Assembly: GCF_002099425.1 (NCBI RefSeq)
Contig: NW_018344164.1
Location: forward strand, 4,876,001-4,940,000
Direction of reading: 5' to 3'
DNA: 64,000 bases
Origin: Phascolarctos cinereus
Lineage: Eukaryota > Chordata > Mammalia > Diprotodontia > Phascolarctidae
Part shown: in pieces, positions 23,028 through 33,690 of the stretch
Numbering within the stretch: the stretch's first letter is position 1
Layout of the letters: each line of letters begins with the position of its first letter
Notes under the pieces: generated by a model
Databases searched by the model: none
What the model was told of the DNA's origin: nothing
The model's input: only the letters and a program-made list of their open reading frames with translations
Made by a program: the position numbers and the translations under genes

Positions 23028-23206
23028 GATGTAGCAGGCTGGAAAAAGCCCTGGCTCTAGAATATGAAGACTAACTCCTTGTGATTAATGCCTGTGTTAT
23101 CTTGGCCCAGTAACAACCTACTTGGACCTACTTCATCATCTATTCGATGAGGGTGTTGGACTAGGCAACTTCAAACTTTCCTTCCAGATCTATTTCTATT
23201 ATCCTA
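23028..23206 (+). mobile_element. MIR3-type SINE
   Basis: 'gatgtagcaggctggaaaa' head and 'ggtgttggactaggcaac' MIR3 tail. Confidence 0.6.
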
Positions 23207-23261
23207 AGTAAATTGCTTTGCAAACAATGAAAAAGTTAGAGATAGTTGAGAAATACAGATA

Positions 23262-23277
23262 AAGAGATAGATGGATA

Positions 23278-23335
<58 letters not shown>

Positions 23336-23379
23336 GGATGGATGGAAAGAGAGAGAGAGAGAGACAGAGACAGAGAGAG

Positions 23380-23434
<55 letters not shown>

Positions 23435-23535
23435 AGAAAGAAAGAAAGAGAAAGAAAGAAATAGAGGAAGGAAGGAAGGAAGGAAGGAAGGAAGGAAGGA
23501 AGGAAGGAAGGAAGGAAGGAAGATAGGAAGAAAGG
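23262..23535. repeat. Compound tetranucleotide tract GATA/GATG/GA/GAAA/GGAA
   Basis: Successive blocks of (GATA)n to about 23,333, a short GATG, GA/CAGA units, (GAAA)n to about 23,460 and (GGAA)n to about 23,525. The purine-only strand is plus. Four overlapping open frames (up to 152 aa) come from this tract. Confidence 0.98.
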
Positions 23536-23724
23536 AGAGCATACTCAGGTCTCTGACATCTGGCAGTGCAGAAAGGAATCCCACTTATACATAAAAAACA
23601 CCTCCCAATGGCATCCCAAGAGATGTCACCAGGGGAAAAGTACTCATAGAGGTACAAAGTATTCCTGGAATAGGAGCCATCAAAGAAAAGTTACTGAACT
23701 AAGACTCCTGGAGAGAAGATGAAT

Positions 23725-24165
23725 TAAGAGGCAGAGTGAATGAGAAACTTGGGTTGAAGTCAGGAAGATCTATGTTCAAATACCAACTCTGATACTTGCC
23801 GATTGTTTAACTGTAGGCAAGTCACACCATCATCATCACATTTATTTAATATTTTAAGATTTGTAAAGAAGTTTTTTTAATCATTTACAGATATTTCATT
23901 TTGTCCCCAAGAATGTAAAGTAGGTATCATTATGATTCCCATTTGACAGATGAGGAAAGTGACGCAGAGAGTTAAGTGAATAGCCCAGGGTCACAGATTT
24001 ATAACATCTGTAAGACTGGATTTGAACTCAGGTCTTCCTGACTTCCAGATCAGTGCTCAGCCTGCTGCTGGGCCACCTAATGCTTGTCCCATTATCTGTA
24101 AAATGAGAGGCCTGCACTTAATGTCCTGGAAGTTCCCTTAAATCTCTAAATCAAAGATCCAATGA
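23725..24165 (+). mobile_element. MIR3-type SINE interrupted by another SINE
   Basis: The 5' part (23,725-23,826) ends at 'tgtaggcaagtcac'. The 3' part resumes at about 24,092 with 'tatctgtaaaatgagagg' and a MIR3 tail. Together they make one element. Confidence 0.7.
23827..24090 (-). mobile_element. MIR-type CORE-SINE nested in MIR3
   Basis: Reversed and near full length: 'tttgacagatgaggaaag', 'tagcccagggtcacag', 'ggatttgaactcaggtc', 'ctgctgggccacctaatg'. Confidence 0.8.
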
Positions 24166-24747
24166 ATTTCTCATACAAGTAGAAGGTCACCTGATCAAAG
24201 ACTATCACCAAAGGACAAAAGCTTCCTTGAAGGACTCTAGACTTTCCCTCTGATGAGAACTGAGGCTTCAAAATAAGGCTGATTCTCTAACAACTCTCCT
24301 TTCTTTTCCCTTTCAAAGAGACATCGCCCTCAGGTATTGCCTGTGTGTGTAGATGCTTAAGTCAAAAGGTCTGAAAAGGTCTATAGAGATTCCTCGGGAA
24401 GATGGTGCTGACTACAGCAAGAAGGAGACCTATCTTGACTGTTTATAAGCTTAGAGGTGAGTCATTTATGTTTTCACAGAATAACGTGAGAGCTAACAGC
24501 CTTTTGCTTTGTCTATAAGACTTACATAGGAACTATATGGGCAATTTCCAAGGAGAAGCTTGGCCAAACAAATAACAGGTATCTTCTAGTGGGGAGATTC
24601 CTTTATGCACTAAAGACATCGTTTAGATGGAGGCTGTCCATGGCTCAATCCATCCTCAAAATCACATGCCTCATTAAATAGTCTTCAATGTACTATCAAT
24701 GCCGCCTAAACTGACTAGCACTGGTGTAGTTTATAAGATCATGGCAG
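24166..24747. other. Unassigned DNA
   Basis: No family or coding feature recognised. Confidence 0.4.
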
Positions 24748-24922
24748 CATGGATCTAGACCAAGAAGGGACCTTAGAGGTCACTGAGTCCAGTCTCCCCA
24801 TTTTATACATGGGGAATCTGAGGCCAGATTTGAAGTGACTTGTCCAGAGTTATGCTGTAAGTGTGAGACATGTTTTCCTGACTCCACAACCCCTGTTCTA
24901 TCCGTTACACTACTCTCCCCCT
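24748..24922 (-). mobile_element. MIR3-type SINE
   Basis: 'gggaccttagaggtcact', 'agtctccccattttatac', 'gtgacttgtccagag', decayed head to 'acactactctcccc'. Confidence 0.75.
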
Positions 24923-25589
24923 CTAACATGATCATATTCTTCAAGTAAAAATAACATTGGAGAGGTTTAGACTCTGTATAAGAGCTGACCTTCCCCAAAA
25001 TCCTCATCCATATTCTTTTCAGTCTTATTCAGACACTACCTGATCACAACCTAACATTCAGACACATCCTGTATCTGCTCTACTGCCAGCACTTCATGGA
25101 AGGTAATCATTTGGCACGTGACATAGCGGAAAAAGAAAACTATTTAATAAAATAGGAGAAAAAACCCCAAAGTCAAAGGAGAGAAACAAAAGAAAACAAT
25201 GGAAAGAGTGTCTCATAAACAATGGAGAGGTTTCCCTTGGTAAATAGAAATAGTCACAACAAGCCAAAGGAACCAAATAATTAAAAAAAACCACTATGAA
25301 TAGGCTGTCATCTAAGTTTACCAGGTCTAACAGTAGAACTGAAAGAAACAGAATAGAATATTTCCAAATGGCAGAATCTTTGAGTTTTAAAACAATCAGA
25401 CGCCAGTCAGAACCTTTTCAATTTGGTGGAAATTAGCTACTGATATCATTAAGCAAAATATTTGTTAATATTAAAAAATGCCTGAATATTAGTAGAGCAG
25501 TTAATGAAAGTCTATAATATTCTTTCATCTCCAAGATTTGCTTTGGAAATTTGCTTGGGATTTGCTTCCTGGGGGAAAATGCAAGTTGG
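24923..25589. other. Unassigned DNA
   Basis: AT-rich. No family or coding feature recognised. Confidence 0.4.
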
Positions 25590-25750
25590 GGAACATGGGC
25601 AAGTCATTTAACCTCTACCTGCCTCAGTTTTCTCATCTGCAAAATGAGGATAATAATAGCAACTACGTGTCAGGGTAGATAATAAAATGAAATAATATTT
25701 GTGAAGTGCTTTTCAAACCTCCAAATGCTATATAAATGCCCTATAAATAG
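25590..25750 (+). mobile_element. MIR-type CORE-SINE, 3' part
   Basis: 'gggcaagtcatttaacctc', 'gtttttctcatctgc'-like core, 'gtgaagtgcttttcaaac', 'tgctatataaatgcc'. Followed by CTAG repeats (25,750-25,766). Confidence 0.8.
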
Positions 25751-25802
25751 CTAGCTAGCTAGCTAGTAGTATAGAAGCAATTTTCTTTTTTTTTGTTTTC
25801 AT

Positions 25803-26044
25803 TGTTGTTTAGTTGTTTCAGTAGTGTCTGACTCATTGTGATGCCATTTGGAGTTCTCCTGGAGAAGATATTGGAGTGATTTGCCATTTCCTCCTACAAA
25901 TGGGAAAACTGAAGTAAACAAGGTCAAATCACTTACTCTGGGTCACACAGCAAGTAATTGTCTGAGGCCAGATTTGAACTCTTGAAAATGTCTTCCTGAT
26001 TCCAGGCTCAGTGCTCTATCCACTGGGCCACCTAGCTGCCCTTA
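25803..26044 (-). mobile_element. tRNA-derived SINE with Bov-B/RTE-type tail
   Basis: Full-length reversed copy from 'tgttgtttagttgtttcag' to 'gggccacctagctgccc'. The exact 10-bp duplication 'ttgttttcat' lies at 25,793-25,802 and 26,045-26,054. Confidence 0.93.
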
Positions 26045-26139
26045 TTGTTTTCATGTTATAATTTTTTTTCAAGTGATCTCTCCTGAGAGAAGTAAAGAGA
26101 CAATGTATGAGTCATCAAAATCAGAATTAATTCCAGTAA

Positions 26140-26235
26140 CAAAAACAGTAGACACTTACTAAGCACCTCCTGCATCTAGGACACTCTAGGCTCAAAGTTT
26201 AGATAAGATATCATTGTCCTTCTCATAAAGTTTCA
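26140..26235 (-). mobile_element. L2 3' end fragment
   Basis: 'gacacttactaagcacctcc' and 'ctctaggctcaaagtttag' resemble a reversed L2 tail. Confidence 0.45.
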
Positions 26236-26812
26236 ATTAAAGTGAAGAGATATGCTTGTTGAAAAATTTTGAAGAAATTCCCAAGTTGGTTGACAATAGA
26301 GAAAGGGTTCCAAAAGGCACTATGGAATGATCTAGGTAAATGAGGAATGGTGATGCAGAAAAAGGAGTAGGGAAGATGAAAACAGGGATTAAGGTTGAGG
26401 AAGATTTTGTATGAGAATTCTTCTTGCAAGTAAGGTGTTATAGCAAGTATACTAGGCTCAGAATGGCTGGACATAAAGTCCATAATTATGATTTTGGTTA
26501 GATTCCTATTTAAGAAGAATAATCATTGATTAAGAATGACTTAAGCCTTTTAACCAATGTCAAAACATGAAAATATTGCCTGAATATAAGTAACTACATT
26601 GACATGAAAGGCAAGTTATGAAGTTCAAGCAAATATATAGAAATTTGGCTTCATTTTCATTTGCTCATTGTTCCTAATAGCTTTGATCAAAACAGAATCT
26701 TATTTAAAATTTATAATTGATTGGTGTTGGTAATAAAACCAGAAAGTGGACATCGGCTTGTTTATTTGGCTCTTGTCATTCTCTGCTGCAGATATTATTC
26801 AATATTCAACTT
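26236..26812. other. Unassigned DNA
   Basis: No family or coding feature recognised. Confidence 0.4.
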
Positions 26813-26910
26813 CATGTATGTGTGTACATACATATATACATACATATACATGTATGTGTATATGAATAAATATGTGTGTATATGTATATATGTATTTATG
26901 TACATATGCC
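26813..26910. repeat. ATGT/ACAT-rich simple repeat
   Basis: Irregular acat, tatg and gtat units. Source of a tyrosine-rich open frame. Confidence 0.9.
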
Positions 26911-27284
26911 AAGCACAGTTCAAAGAGAAACTCATGCATCCCTTTTAAAAATATTTAATAGAATTCTCCCAATTTTTACTTATGTTATACATTCCTTGAG
27001 ATAAGTGCATCCAGCATGGCACAATTTCCTAAATGATGTTTGGTTTTTATAAACTTTTCATAGAAAAATTTGGCTATTTCTCTTGTTAATTTTGCTTAGT
27101 TATTTTCATAATTGGTTTAATTCTATTAAACTCCTCAAATTTTCAGGACTTTGGAAACTACGTAACTACATTGAAAAACTCAGAAAATTACCTCCATGCG
27201 AAATTGCTATGTTGAAATTCCCTCTTTCCAGGGCTACTTCCCTACCTCCCATTTACATTAATGGGTCAGATCACCAAAGGGCAG
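26911..27284. other. Unassigned DNA
   Basis: No family recognised. A 100-aa open frame (27,083-27,385) runs into the next repeat. Confidence 0.4.
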
Positions 27285-27466
27285 CTATTACCACTATTGT
27301 CCTGATCTATATCTTGCCACTGGACCCATATGACTGTGGAGGAGATGGTGAGGCTGGTAACTTTGTACAGCCTTGCCTCACTTGAATCCAATTCACTTGC
27401 AAGTCAATACTTCACCTTCTTGATGTCATTGTTCCTCTTTGAGAGGGAAGGACAAACAACAACCTA
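27285..27466 (+). repeat. Unnamed marsupial-type repeat, copy A (5'-truncated)
   Basis: 'ctgatctatatcttgccac' to 'gagagggaaggacaaacaac' with an AAC-rich end. Shares its 3' section with copies at 28,060 and 28,340. I recall this repeat as abundant in marsupial genomes but cannot place it in a class with confidence. Confidence 0.65.
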
Positions 27467-27528
27467 TGTTTAGTAGTAGCTGCCCCACTAGGGACCCAAC
27501 TGACCAGGTCCAGTTAAGCAAGGCTCCT

Positions 27529-27597
27529 TCCTTCCTTCCTTCCTTCCTTCCTTCCTTCCTTCCTTCCTTCCTTCCTTCCTTCCTTCCTTCCATCCTT
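27529..27597. repeat. (CCTT)n microsatellite
   Basis: About 16 perfect CCTT units. Gives the FLPS repeats of the frame at 27,439-27,660. Confidence 0.98.
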
Positions 27598-27669
27598 TCT
27601 CTCTGTCCACCTAGGGAATCAAACCCTTACATACAGGTGCTCTACCCAAAGGAATATTGATTTTGATCA

Positions 27670-28235
27670 CTGAAACCTTACAAGGTATCTTGGGGTTTAT
27701 AGGCTAGATTTATTTTTTAAGCATCCATGCCTTTAACCCAAATCACTGTGGCTCTCATTGATTGGCCAACAATAGGTCCAATCTGATCTTACTTTGTCCA
27801 GCCTCACTTTGTCATTGTTTGGGTTCTGATGGCTCAAAGTGAAGGTAAATAGCAGTTGTTTCTGTTTTGGCCAAGAAACCTTGGAAGTCTTCCCTACCCA
27901 GACTGATTTTTTTTTTTATAACTAGAGAGGCCATTTTTGGCCTCATTTCTTACCTAGGCTTAATCACTGAATGGCTGTTGCCTCAGTCAAACTGAGATAT
28001 GTTAAAGATTTTAGCTATAAAAGGCCAAAATCTCTCACTGCATCCAGGGCCATCTCCAGTCATCCTAATCTATATCTTGCCACTGGACCCAGATGGCTCT
28101 GGAGGACAGAGTAAGGCTGGTGACTTTGCACAGCTTTCCCTCTCTTAAATTCAGTTTACTTGCATGTCATGGCATCACCTTCCTGACATCATGGTCCTCT
28201 TCAAGAACGAACAACAACCGACAGCAACAATAACT
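27670..28235 (+). repeat. Unnamed marsupial-type repeat, copy B (longest)
   Basis: Runs from a CCAAT-like 'gattggccaacaatagg' through 'ttagctataaaaggccaaa' (TATA-like) to the same 3' section as copy A, ending with an AAC-rich tail. The CCAAT-TATA order resembles an LTR or another Pol II promoter. The AAC tail resembles a LINE or SINE 3' end. Confidence 0.6.
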
Positions 28236-28475
28236 ACTTAGCTTTAGTCAGTGAATGGATGTTGCCTCAGATAAACTGAGACCAGGGAAAGACCTGGGTT
28301 TAAAAGGCCAAGGCTTCCCACTGCATTCAGGGTTATCTCCAGTTATCCTGATCTATGTCTTCTCACTTAACCCAGATGGCTCCAGAAGAGAGAGAGAGGC
28401 TGGTGACTTTGCACAGCCCTGCCTCACTTAAATCCCATTCACTTGCAAGAACAAAGACAAAGAACAACAAAACAG
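28236..28475 (+). repeat. Unnamed marsupial-type repeat, copy C
   Basis: Begins directly after copy B with 'gctttagtcagtgaatgg' (copy B 'gcttaatcactgaatgg' at 27,958). Keeps the TATA-like 'gggtttaaaaggccaagg' and ends in an AAC-rich stretch. B and C form a head-to-tail pair. Confidence 0.6.
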
Positions 28476-28628
28476 AGTTTTAGGGATGGTCCTGAAAGGC
28501 TGGGATCCTGTTACTGTGGATAGTAATTGCCCCCCACTATGCTTCCCATTAACAATAAAGCAGGTTGACTTTTTAGCAAAGTTATTTTGTTTTACAATGG
28601 CATAGCAGGAACAAAAGTTATAAAACAA

Positions 28629-28657
28629 CTCACACACACACACACACACACACACAA
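28629..28657. repeat. (CA)n microsatellite
   Basis: About 14 CA units. Confidence 0.95.
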
Positions 28658-28691
28658 AATTGGAGCACACTCTTGAATGAATAAATATGTA

Positions 28692-28800
28692 GTCATTAAT
28701 TTGTTAAACATGTTCTATGTGCAAAGCACTAAGGATCCAAATGGAAGAGCCAGGTAGTTTCTGCTCTCAGGGAACTCACATTCTAAGGGAGAATACACAT
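28692..28800 (-). mobile_element. L2 3' end fragment
   Basis: Reversed tail 'tgtgcaaagcactaagg' followed by 'gggaactcacattctaagg'. Confidence 0.55.
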
Positions 28801-29269
28801 CTTGAAGGTTCCATCTGTAAGTCAAAGGATGAAGGTCCCTTGGTCTTTGGAGCGAAATGCCAAAGCAGATGGCCATGTTTCCTCTTCAATGGCATTTTCA
28901 TTGATAAACCTCTAAGTTTCTGATGTTGAATCATTCCTGGTGCCAAGGACTACAGTATTCTTCCTCAAATATGCACTGGGTCCATGAGGAGATTGGGAAC
29001 AAACTTTAAATGTAGATAGTGAGTACACGTACAGAAAACAGAATTAGAAAAGAGGTAACCAACAATTCCTAATTATTGGAAGTCCATTCCTTTCTTCATA
29101 GACTTCCCAAAGAGTTTCTTTTAGGAATAGTTCTCTGCTGTCCTCCAAAGGCTAGCATCTTTGTGGAAACCATAGCTGGGAATTTCTCTCTTCTTCAAGG
29201 GTCCCACTATTGGCTTCCCCCATGTGACTTCTTCTAAATCTGTGTCTTTCCCATGCTTGTCTTTGGTGT
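28801..29269. other. Unassigned DNA
   Basis: No family or coding feature recognised. Confidence 0.4.
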
Positions 29270-29576
29270 GTCCATTAGATGTCTTTTCAAATCTTGTTGC
29301 TTCAACTTCCACAATATCTCTTACATATGTCCCCTTCTCTTCTCTCAGACAGCCACTACCAAAGTGGTTCAGTCCTATATCACCTATAGCTTGGATTCTT
29401 GTAATATCTGCAATTGAAAGGTCACTCTTCCTCAGTCTCTCTCCACTCCAGTTGATCTGCTCATACTCCAAAGTGATTATCCGAAAGCACAGATCTGATC
29501 ATGTCACTCCCTTTATCCAACAAATTTCAGTGGCTCTCTATTACCTCTAGGAACAAACATCATATCTGTTTGTATT

Positions 29577-29621
<45 letters not shown>

Positions 29622-30070
29622 TAAACCATCAACTTGTTCCTTCCTACCTTTCCCAGTTATATTAAATAATCATTCCCTTCCAATTACTTAATGGTACAGC
29701 CATACTAGACTATTTGTTATTGCTCACTCACAACACTTCATCTTTCATTTCCGTGTTCTTGCATCATCTACCTTCTATCACTGCAATACTTGCCCTTCAC
29801 ACTTCCATATTTTGCCATCCCTGGTGTGCTTCAAGAATATGCTCAAGTGCTACCTTCTGTGGGAGATTTTTTTCTGGTCTCTTCAGCTACAAGTGTCTTT
29901 CTATTTAAGGCTATCCTTCTAACATATGTAGGTATTTATGTGGTATCTCCCACAGTAGAATATAAGTTTGTGGAGGAAGGAACTCTCATTTTTTTTCTCT
30001 GTATGCTCAGTACCTAACACTGCCTAGTGCATAGTAAATAAAAACAAATCCTTATTAGATGAATAAATTA
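29270..30070 (+). mobile_element. L2-type LINE, 3' part, split by a CA tract
   Basis: 'gcttggattcttgtaatatc', 'gcacagatctgatcatgtc' and 'cagtggctctctattacc' lead into the tail 'gtatgctcagtacctaac' and 'tgcctagtgcatagtaaat'. A (CA)n run at 29,579-29,620 lies within it. Two overlapping frames here (108 aa plus; 116 aa minus at 29,121-29,471) are decayed LINE and its antisense. Confidence 0.72.
29579..29620. repeat. (CA)n microsatellite
   Basis: About 21 perfect CA units inside the L2 copy. Confidence 0.97.
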
Positions 30071-30329
30071 TGGATACCTAAAGCCTCAAAGGAACCTATA
30101 TTTTAATAACTGAGGTAAAAGATTACTCATATTCTGCTTCTCCAAATTCAAACTGTTGACAACTGATTCACATGTTTATATCATCACTAATGTTCCTTTT
30201 ACAATTGGTATGAACAACAGTGTAAGATTTTTCTTTAAAAAAAAAAATCTAAGAACTACATATGACTAGTAAGTGTAGACAATTGTCAACTATAAACAAC
30301 AATTTTAAGACATTTAGCTGAGAAAGAGA
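30071..30329. other. Unassigned DNA
   Basis: AT-rich. Nothing recognised. Confidence 0.35.
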
Positions 30330-30650
30330 CATATACATATATATTATAATAACTTGAGGGGATAGTAGGGACAAGTGAAGAGTTTTTTAAAGGATTGTAG
30401 AGACTTGGACATATTGGAAGGCAGCAGAGAAAGAGCTAGTGGATAGAGGTTTAAGATTCAAGGGACACAGGGTGTGATTGACAAGGTAATGAAATGAAGA
30501 CAGAGGAGGGTGGGATCAAGTGTACATGTAGAGGGTTTGGCCTTGGCAAGAAAGGCCACCTCTTTGTCAGTGACTGGGGGAAAGGAGGAGGGAGTGGGAA
30601 ATGATGTCAAGGGATTTTGAAATGAAGAGAATGGAGAGAATGAACAATAT
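30330..30650 (-). mobile_element. CR1-clade (L3-like) LINE fragment
   Basis: On plus, 'agagaaagagctagtggatag', 'gtgggatcaagtgtacatg' and 'gggtttggccttggcaag' follow the order of a widespread mammalian repeat that is the antisense of a CR1-clade LINE. Confidence 0.55.
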
Positions 30651-30654
30651 ATAA

Positions 30655-30745
30655 ATAGACAGATAGATAGATAGATAGGTAGATAGATAGATAAAGATAT
30701 AGATATAGATAGATAGATATACACATATATGTATACATATATGTA
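30655..30745. repeat. (GATA)n and ATAT simple repeat
   Basis: Interrupted GATA units, then an atatgtat stretch. AT-rich DNA continues to about 30,900. Confidence 0.95.
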
Positions 30746-31008
30746 TGAACATTAGTAATAGAATTATTTACATAGTGTATAATTTTTTATATACTTATAA
30801 CCAATACATTTCAATGTAATGTATATGTTACTACATTGTATTATATTATTTTATTGTATTTTACATTAAATATGTATGCTTGTGTTTGTATGCACGTATG
30901 TAACAAAATCAGGAGCAGTTAAGATGTATCACAATTTATGCTCTTATTTTAATGACAAAATTGATCCCATTTGATATGAACACTTTCTTCCATTGTTCCA
31001 TTATTATT

Positions 31009-31160
31009 ACTATTACTATTTTTCAGGCAATTGGGATTAAGTGACTTGCCCAGGGCCACACACCTACTAAGTGTGAAGTGTTTGGTCTGAGGCCAGATTT
31101 GAACTCAGGTCCTCCTGACTTCAGGGCCAATGCTCTATCCACTGTGCCACCTTGCTGCCC
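31009..31160 (-). mobile_element. A-tailed tRNA-derived CORE-SINE
   Basis: On plus: 'caggcaattgggattaag' (tail end), 'tgacttgcccagggccac', 'gatttgaactcaggtcc', 'actgtgccaccttgctgcc' (head). It lacks the RTE tail. The near-repeat 'ccattgttccattatt' (30,990) and 'ccattgttctattatt' (31,161) is a target-site duplication. Confidence 0.92.
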
Positions 31161-31169
31161 CCATTGTTC

Positions 31170-31325
31170 TATTATTCATGATAATCTTTCAAGGTAGGTA
31201 ATATAAGTTATATTTATCCCATTTTACAGATGAAGAAACTGAGGCTCTGAGACATAAGTAATTTGACAATGTAATACATAACTTGTAAGTGTTACAGCCA
31301 AGTTACCAGATTCTAAATGTCAAAC
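31170..31325 (-). mobile_element. MIR-type SINE hit by the A-tailed SINE
   Basis: 'aatctttcaaggtaggta', 'cccattttacagatgaag', 'aaactgaggctctgagac'. The SINE at 31,009-31,160 inserted at its 3' side. Confidence 0.65.
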
Positions 31326-33126
31326 TTAGTTCAAGGGATTGTTTGAAAACCAATTTATGAAAGTATGTGACATACTTTATAAGCTTAAAGCTATATAACT
31401 GTATTGTAGCTAGTTTTTTATATTAATTATTGCTAATATTTTCAACAATCATGGTAATGACCCCAATTTGATGAAGCTTTCCCAAATAAAACTCTGCACA
31501 TATTTTACTGACCGTTTCTTTTCAACAAAGGCCTCAATTAATGGTAACTGGAGAAATTGTTCAGAAAATGTGATGGAAGGCAATTGTCCACACTCATTTG
31601 TGTTTTACTGGAAAAGGGTAGATTCAGACTGTGGCAAGGCTAATGGGACAGAAAAAAAGACAATCTAGGTATCAGTAAGTGGTAGTCCTAATGTTATCAT
31701 TGTAAAACCTTGAGAAAAGCCAATGACTTTCATCTACTATTAGAGAGAATAGAACCTGTTTATTGCCTTTTCCAGTAATGTTATAAAAATGAAATAAGAT
31801 GACATACGAACTTCAAGAATAAAAGCAATACCCTATATAGTTTCCCAAGAATCACTTGGTCTGAAGAGACTGTTTTGGATGTACAGGTGACTACATCATT
31901 CTTCCTTACCTTGTCTAGATGAAGCTGATTGTTGTAGGGCCCAGTGAATTATTTCCCCCATTGGTATCTATTAACAACCTGGCATAGAATCAAACCTAAA
32001 TATTCTATCATAGATAATTGAAATCCAGCTGACCCTCGATTCAATCCTGCCTTCCTGATTCTTCATTTAAAAAAAAAATAAAAGTAATGGAAATAAGTGG
32101 ATTAGGGCATGAGGGAACAGAATGCATTCTGTAAGAATCATTACATTCCTGGAGGAGGAAGACATTGCCCCATTACTTAATTAGGAATTCTGAGATTGTT
32201 TCTCCCTTGATTATTCTTAGCTAAACACTGCCACTTATCAGAAAAACATGGGGCCATCCAAATCAGTGCCACCACACAGGCAGGCTTTTTAAAGCAAAGC
32301 TACCTCCCATTGTGTATAGTGTTTCGCAACCAGATTTAGAAAAATAAAAAAAATAAAATAAATTAAACTGCTTTCCAAGAAATGCACTATACTCCTCTGT
32401 GAAGGAGTGGTTGAATCGTTCCAAAAAGTTTTTTTTTCTTTTAGGACCTGCTGTGTGCCAGATTCTGGGGACAAAGGTGAAACTATCCCCGCCACTGAGG
32501 AGAAATGACACAAAATGCATTCTTCAAAACTAGGCCAAAGATCCATTTCACTAGCAAATCTCTCCTAATGAAGTCAAATGACACTCAAAATTGCAATCTG
32601 GTGAATGACTTTCCTATACACTAGAATTTACCAGGATTGACTCTAAGTAAATTGTAAAACAGGGAAATTCGATCTTTAATTTCCTTTAAGGTGCTGCCTT
32701 TGCCTTTATTCTCCCTTCCCTTCCCCTTCTAGGGAACAATGCCAACCCCATACTGCACTCTGTCTGCTTTTAATAGTTCCTCTCTTTCTGCGTGCTGCAT
32801 TTGTCTGAGATTGTGCTGGTGTGGGATCCCCAGTGAACATCACAATTCCTTTCACCTGAGTGGTTTGTTTGTTTGTTTTTAATGGATTGCTGTGGCTGAA
32901 ACATCCATCACCAGTCAGCTAGGTTGGAACTGTGACATCTGGAGTCAAGGTGACCACATATAAAGCTTTCCCTTGGCATGAAGGTTCCAATGTCCCCTCC
33001 TCTTCATCAGAGTAAGACTTTGGAAAACCCCAAACTGACCAGGTAAAATACTTACCTTTTAATTGGTTCCTGGGATCACTGAAATCTCACCACTGAGAGT
33101 CACAACTAGATGGTAGGTGAACAATC
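31326..33126. other. Unassigned, apparently repeat-poor DNA
   Basis: The longest stretch (1.8 kb) in which I recognise no repeat. Overlapping minus frames of 85 aa (32,263-32,546) have no domain. Candidate non-coding conserved words occur near 32,170-32,230 and 32,760-32,980. Confidence 0.4.
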
Positions 33127-33245
33127 AACTAATCAATAAACATTTATTAGATGCTTACCATGTGTGGAGTATTAAGCTAAGCACTGACAATTCAAGGTAA
33201 AACAAAAGCAGTAGCTGCCTTCCGGGGGCTTGCATTTTAGGATTC
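33127..33245 (-). mobile_element. L2 3' end fragment
   Basis: 'tcaataaacatttattagatg' type start and 'aagctaagcactgacaattc', then 'gggggcttgcattttagg'. The next SINE inserted at its end. Confidence 0.7.
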
Positions 33246-33450
33246 TTGTTTTTGAATCATTTCAGTTGTGTCTGACTCTCTAGAGTTTTCTTGGCAAAGA
33301 TACTGGAGTAGTTTGACATTTCCTTCTCCAGCTCATTTTACAGATGAGGAAACTGAGGTCAATAGGATTAAGTAACTTGCCCAGCGTCAAACAGCTAGCA
33401 AGAGTCTGAGGATGGTCCTCCTGATTCTATCCACTGTGCCACCCAAATGC
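33246..33450 (-). mobile_element. tRNA-derived SINE with Bov-B/RTE-type tail
   Basis: 'catttcagttgtgtctgac', 'ttttcttggcaaagatac', 'gaggaaactgaggtcaat', head 'ctatccactgtgccacc'. The octamer 'cattttag' flanks it (33,233-33,240 and 33,452-33,459). Confidence 0.9.
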
Positions 33451-33599
33451 CCATTTTAGAATTATGGACCTTCAATGGTTCCTCAACTCTTGAGTGAGTT
33501 TAGATGATATCCTGGAGTAGATACTATAAAAAGACTTTGTATTGAATTCCTTATGAACATATCATATCTTAGTTTGGTTTAACTTTGATAAGGACTTTT

Positions 33600-33690
33600 T
33601 CTTTTTCTTCTTTGTGTCTCTAGCAGCTGCACAGTGTCTCAAATGCAGTTGGCCCTTCATAAATGTTTGCTGAAGTGAGGTGACATACAG
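33600..33690 (+). mobile_element. L2 3' terminus
   Basis: 'tttgtgtctctagcagctg' and 'ttcataaatgtttgctgaag' fit the L2 end. Confidence 0.5.

Noticed and set aside
23199-23657. 152-aa and 126-aa minus frames and 86-aa and 62-aa plus frames
   Set aside because: They are translations of the compound tetranucleotide tract (FLPS, LSLS, KKER repeats).
27529-27597. Possible CRISPR-like or structured array
   Set aside because: Perfect 4-bp microsatellite with no spacers. No CRISPR arrays are expected or seen in this DNA.
29121-29471. 116-aa frame on minus
   Set aside because: Largely antisense to an L2-type LINE. No domain, and stops appear in the sense LINE frame.
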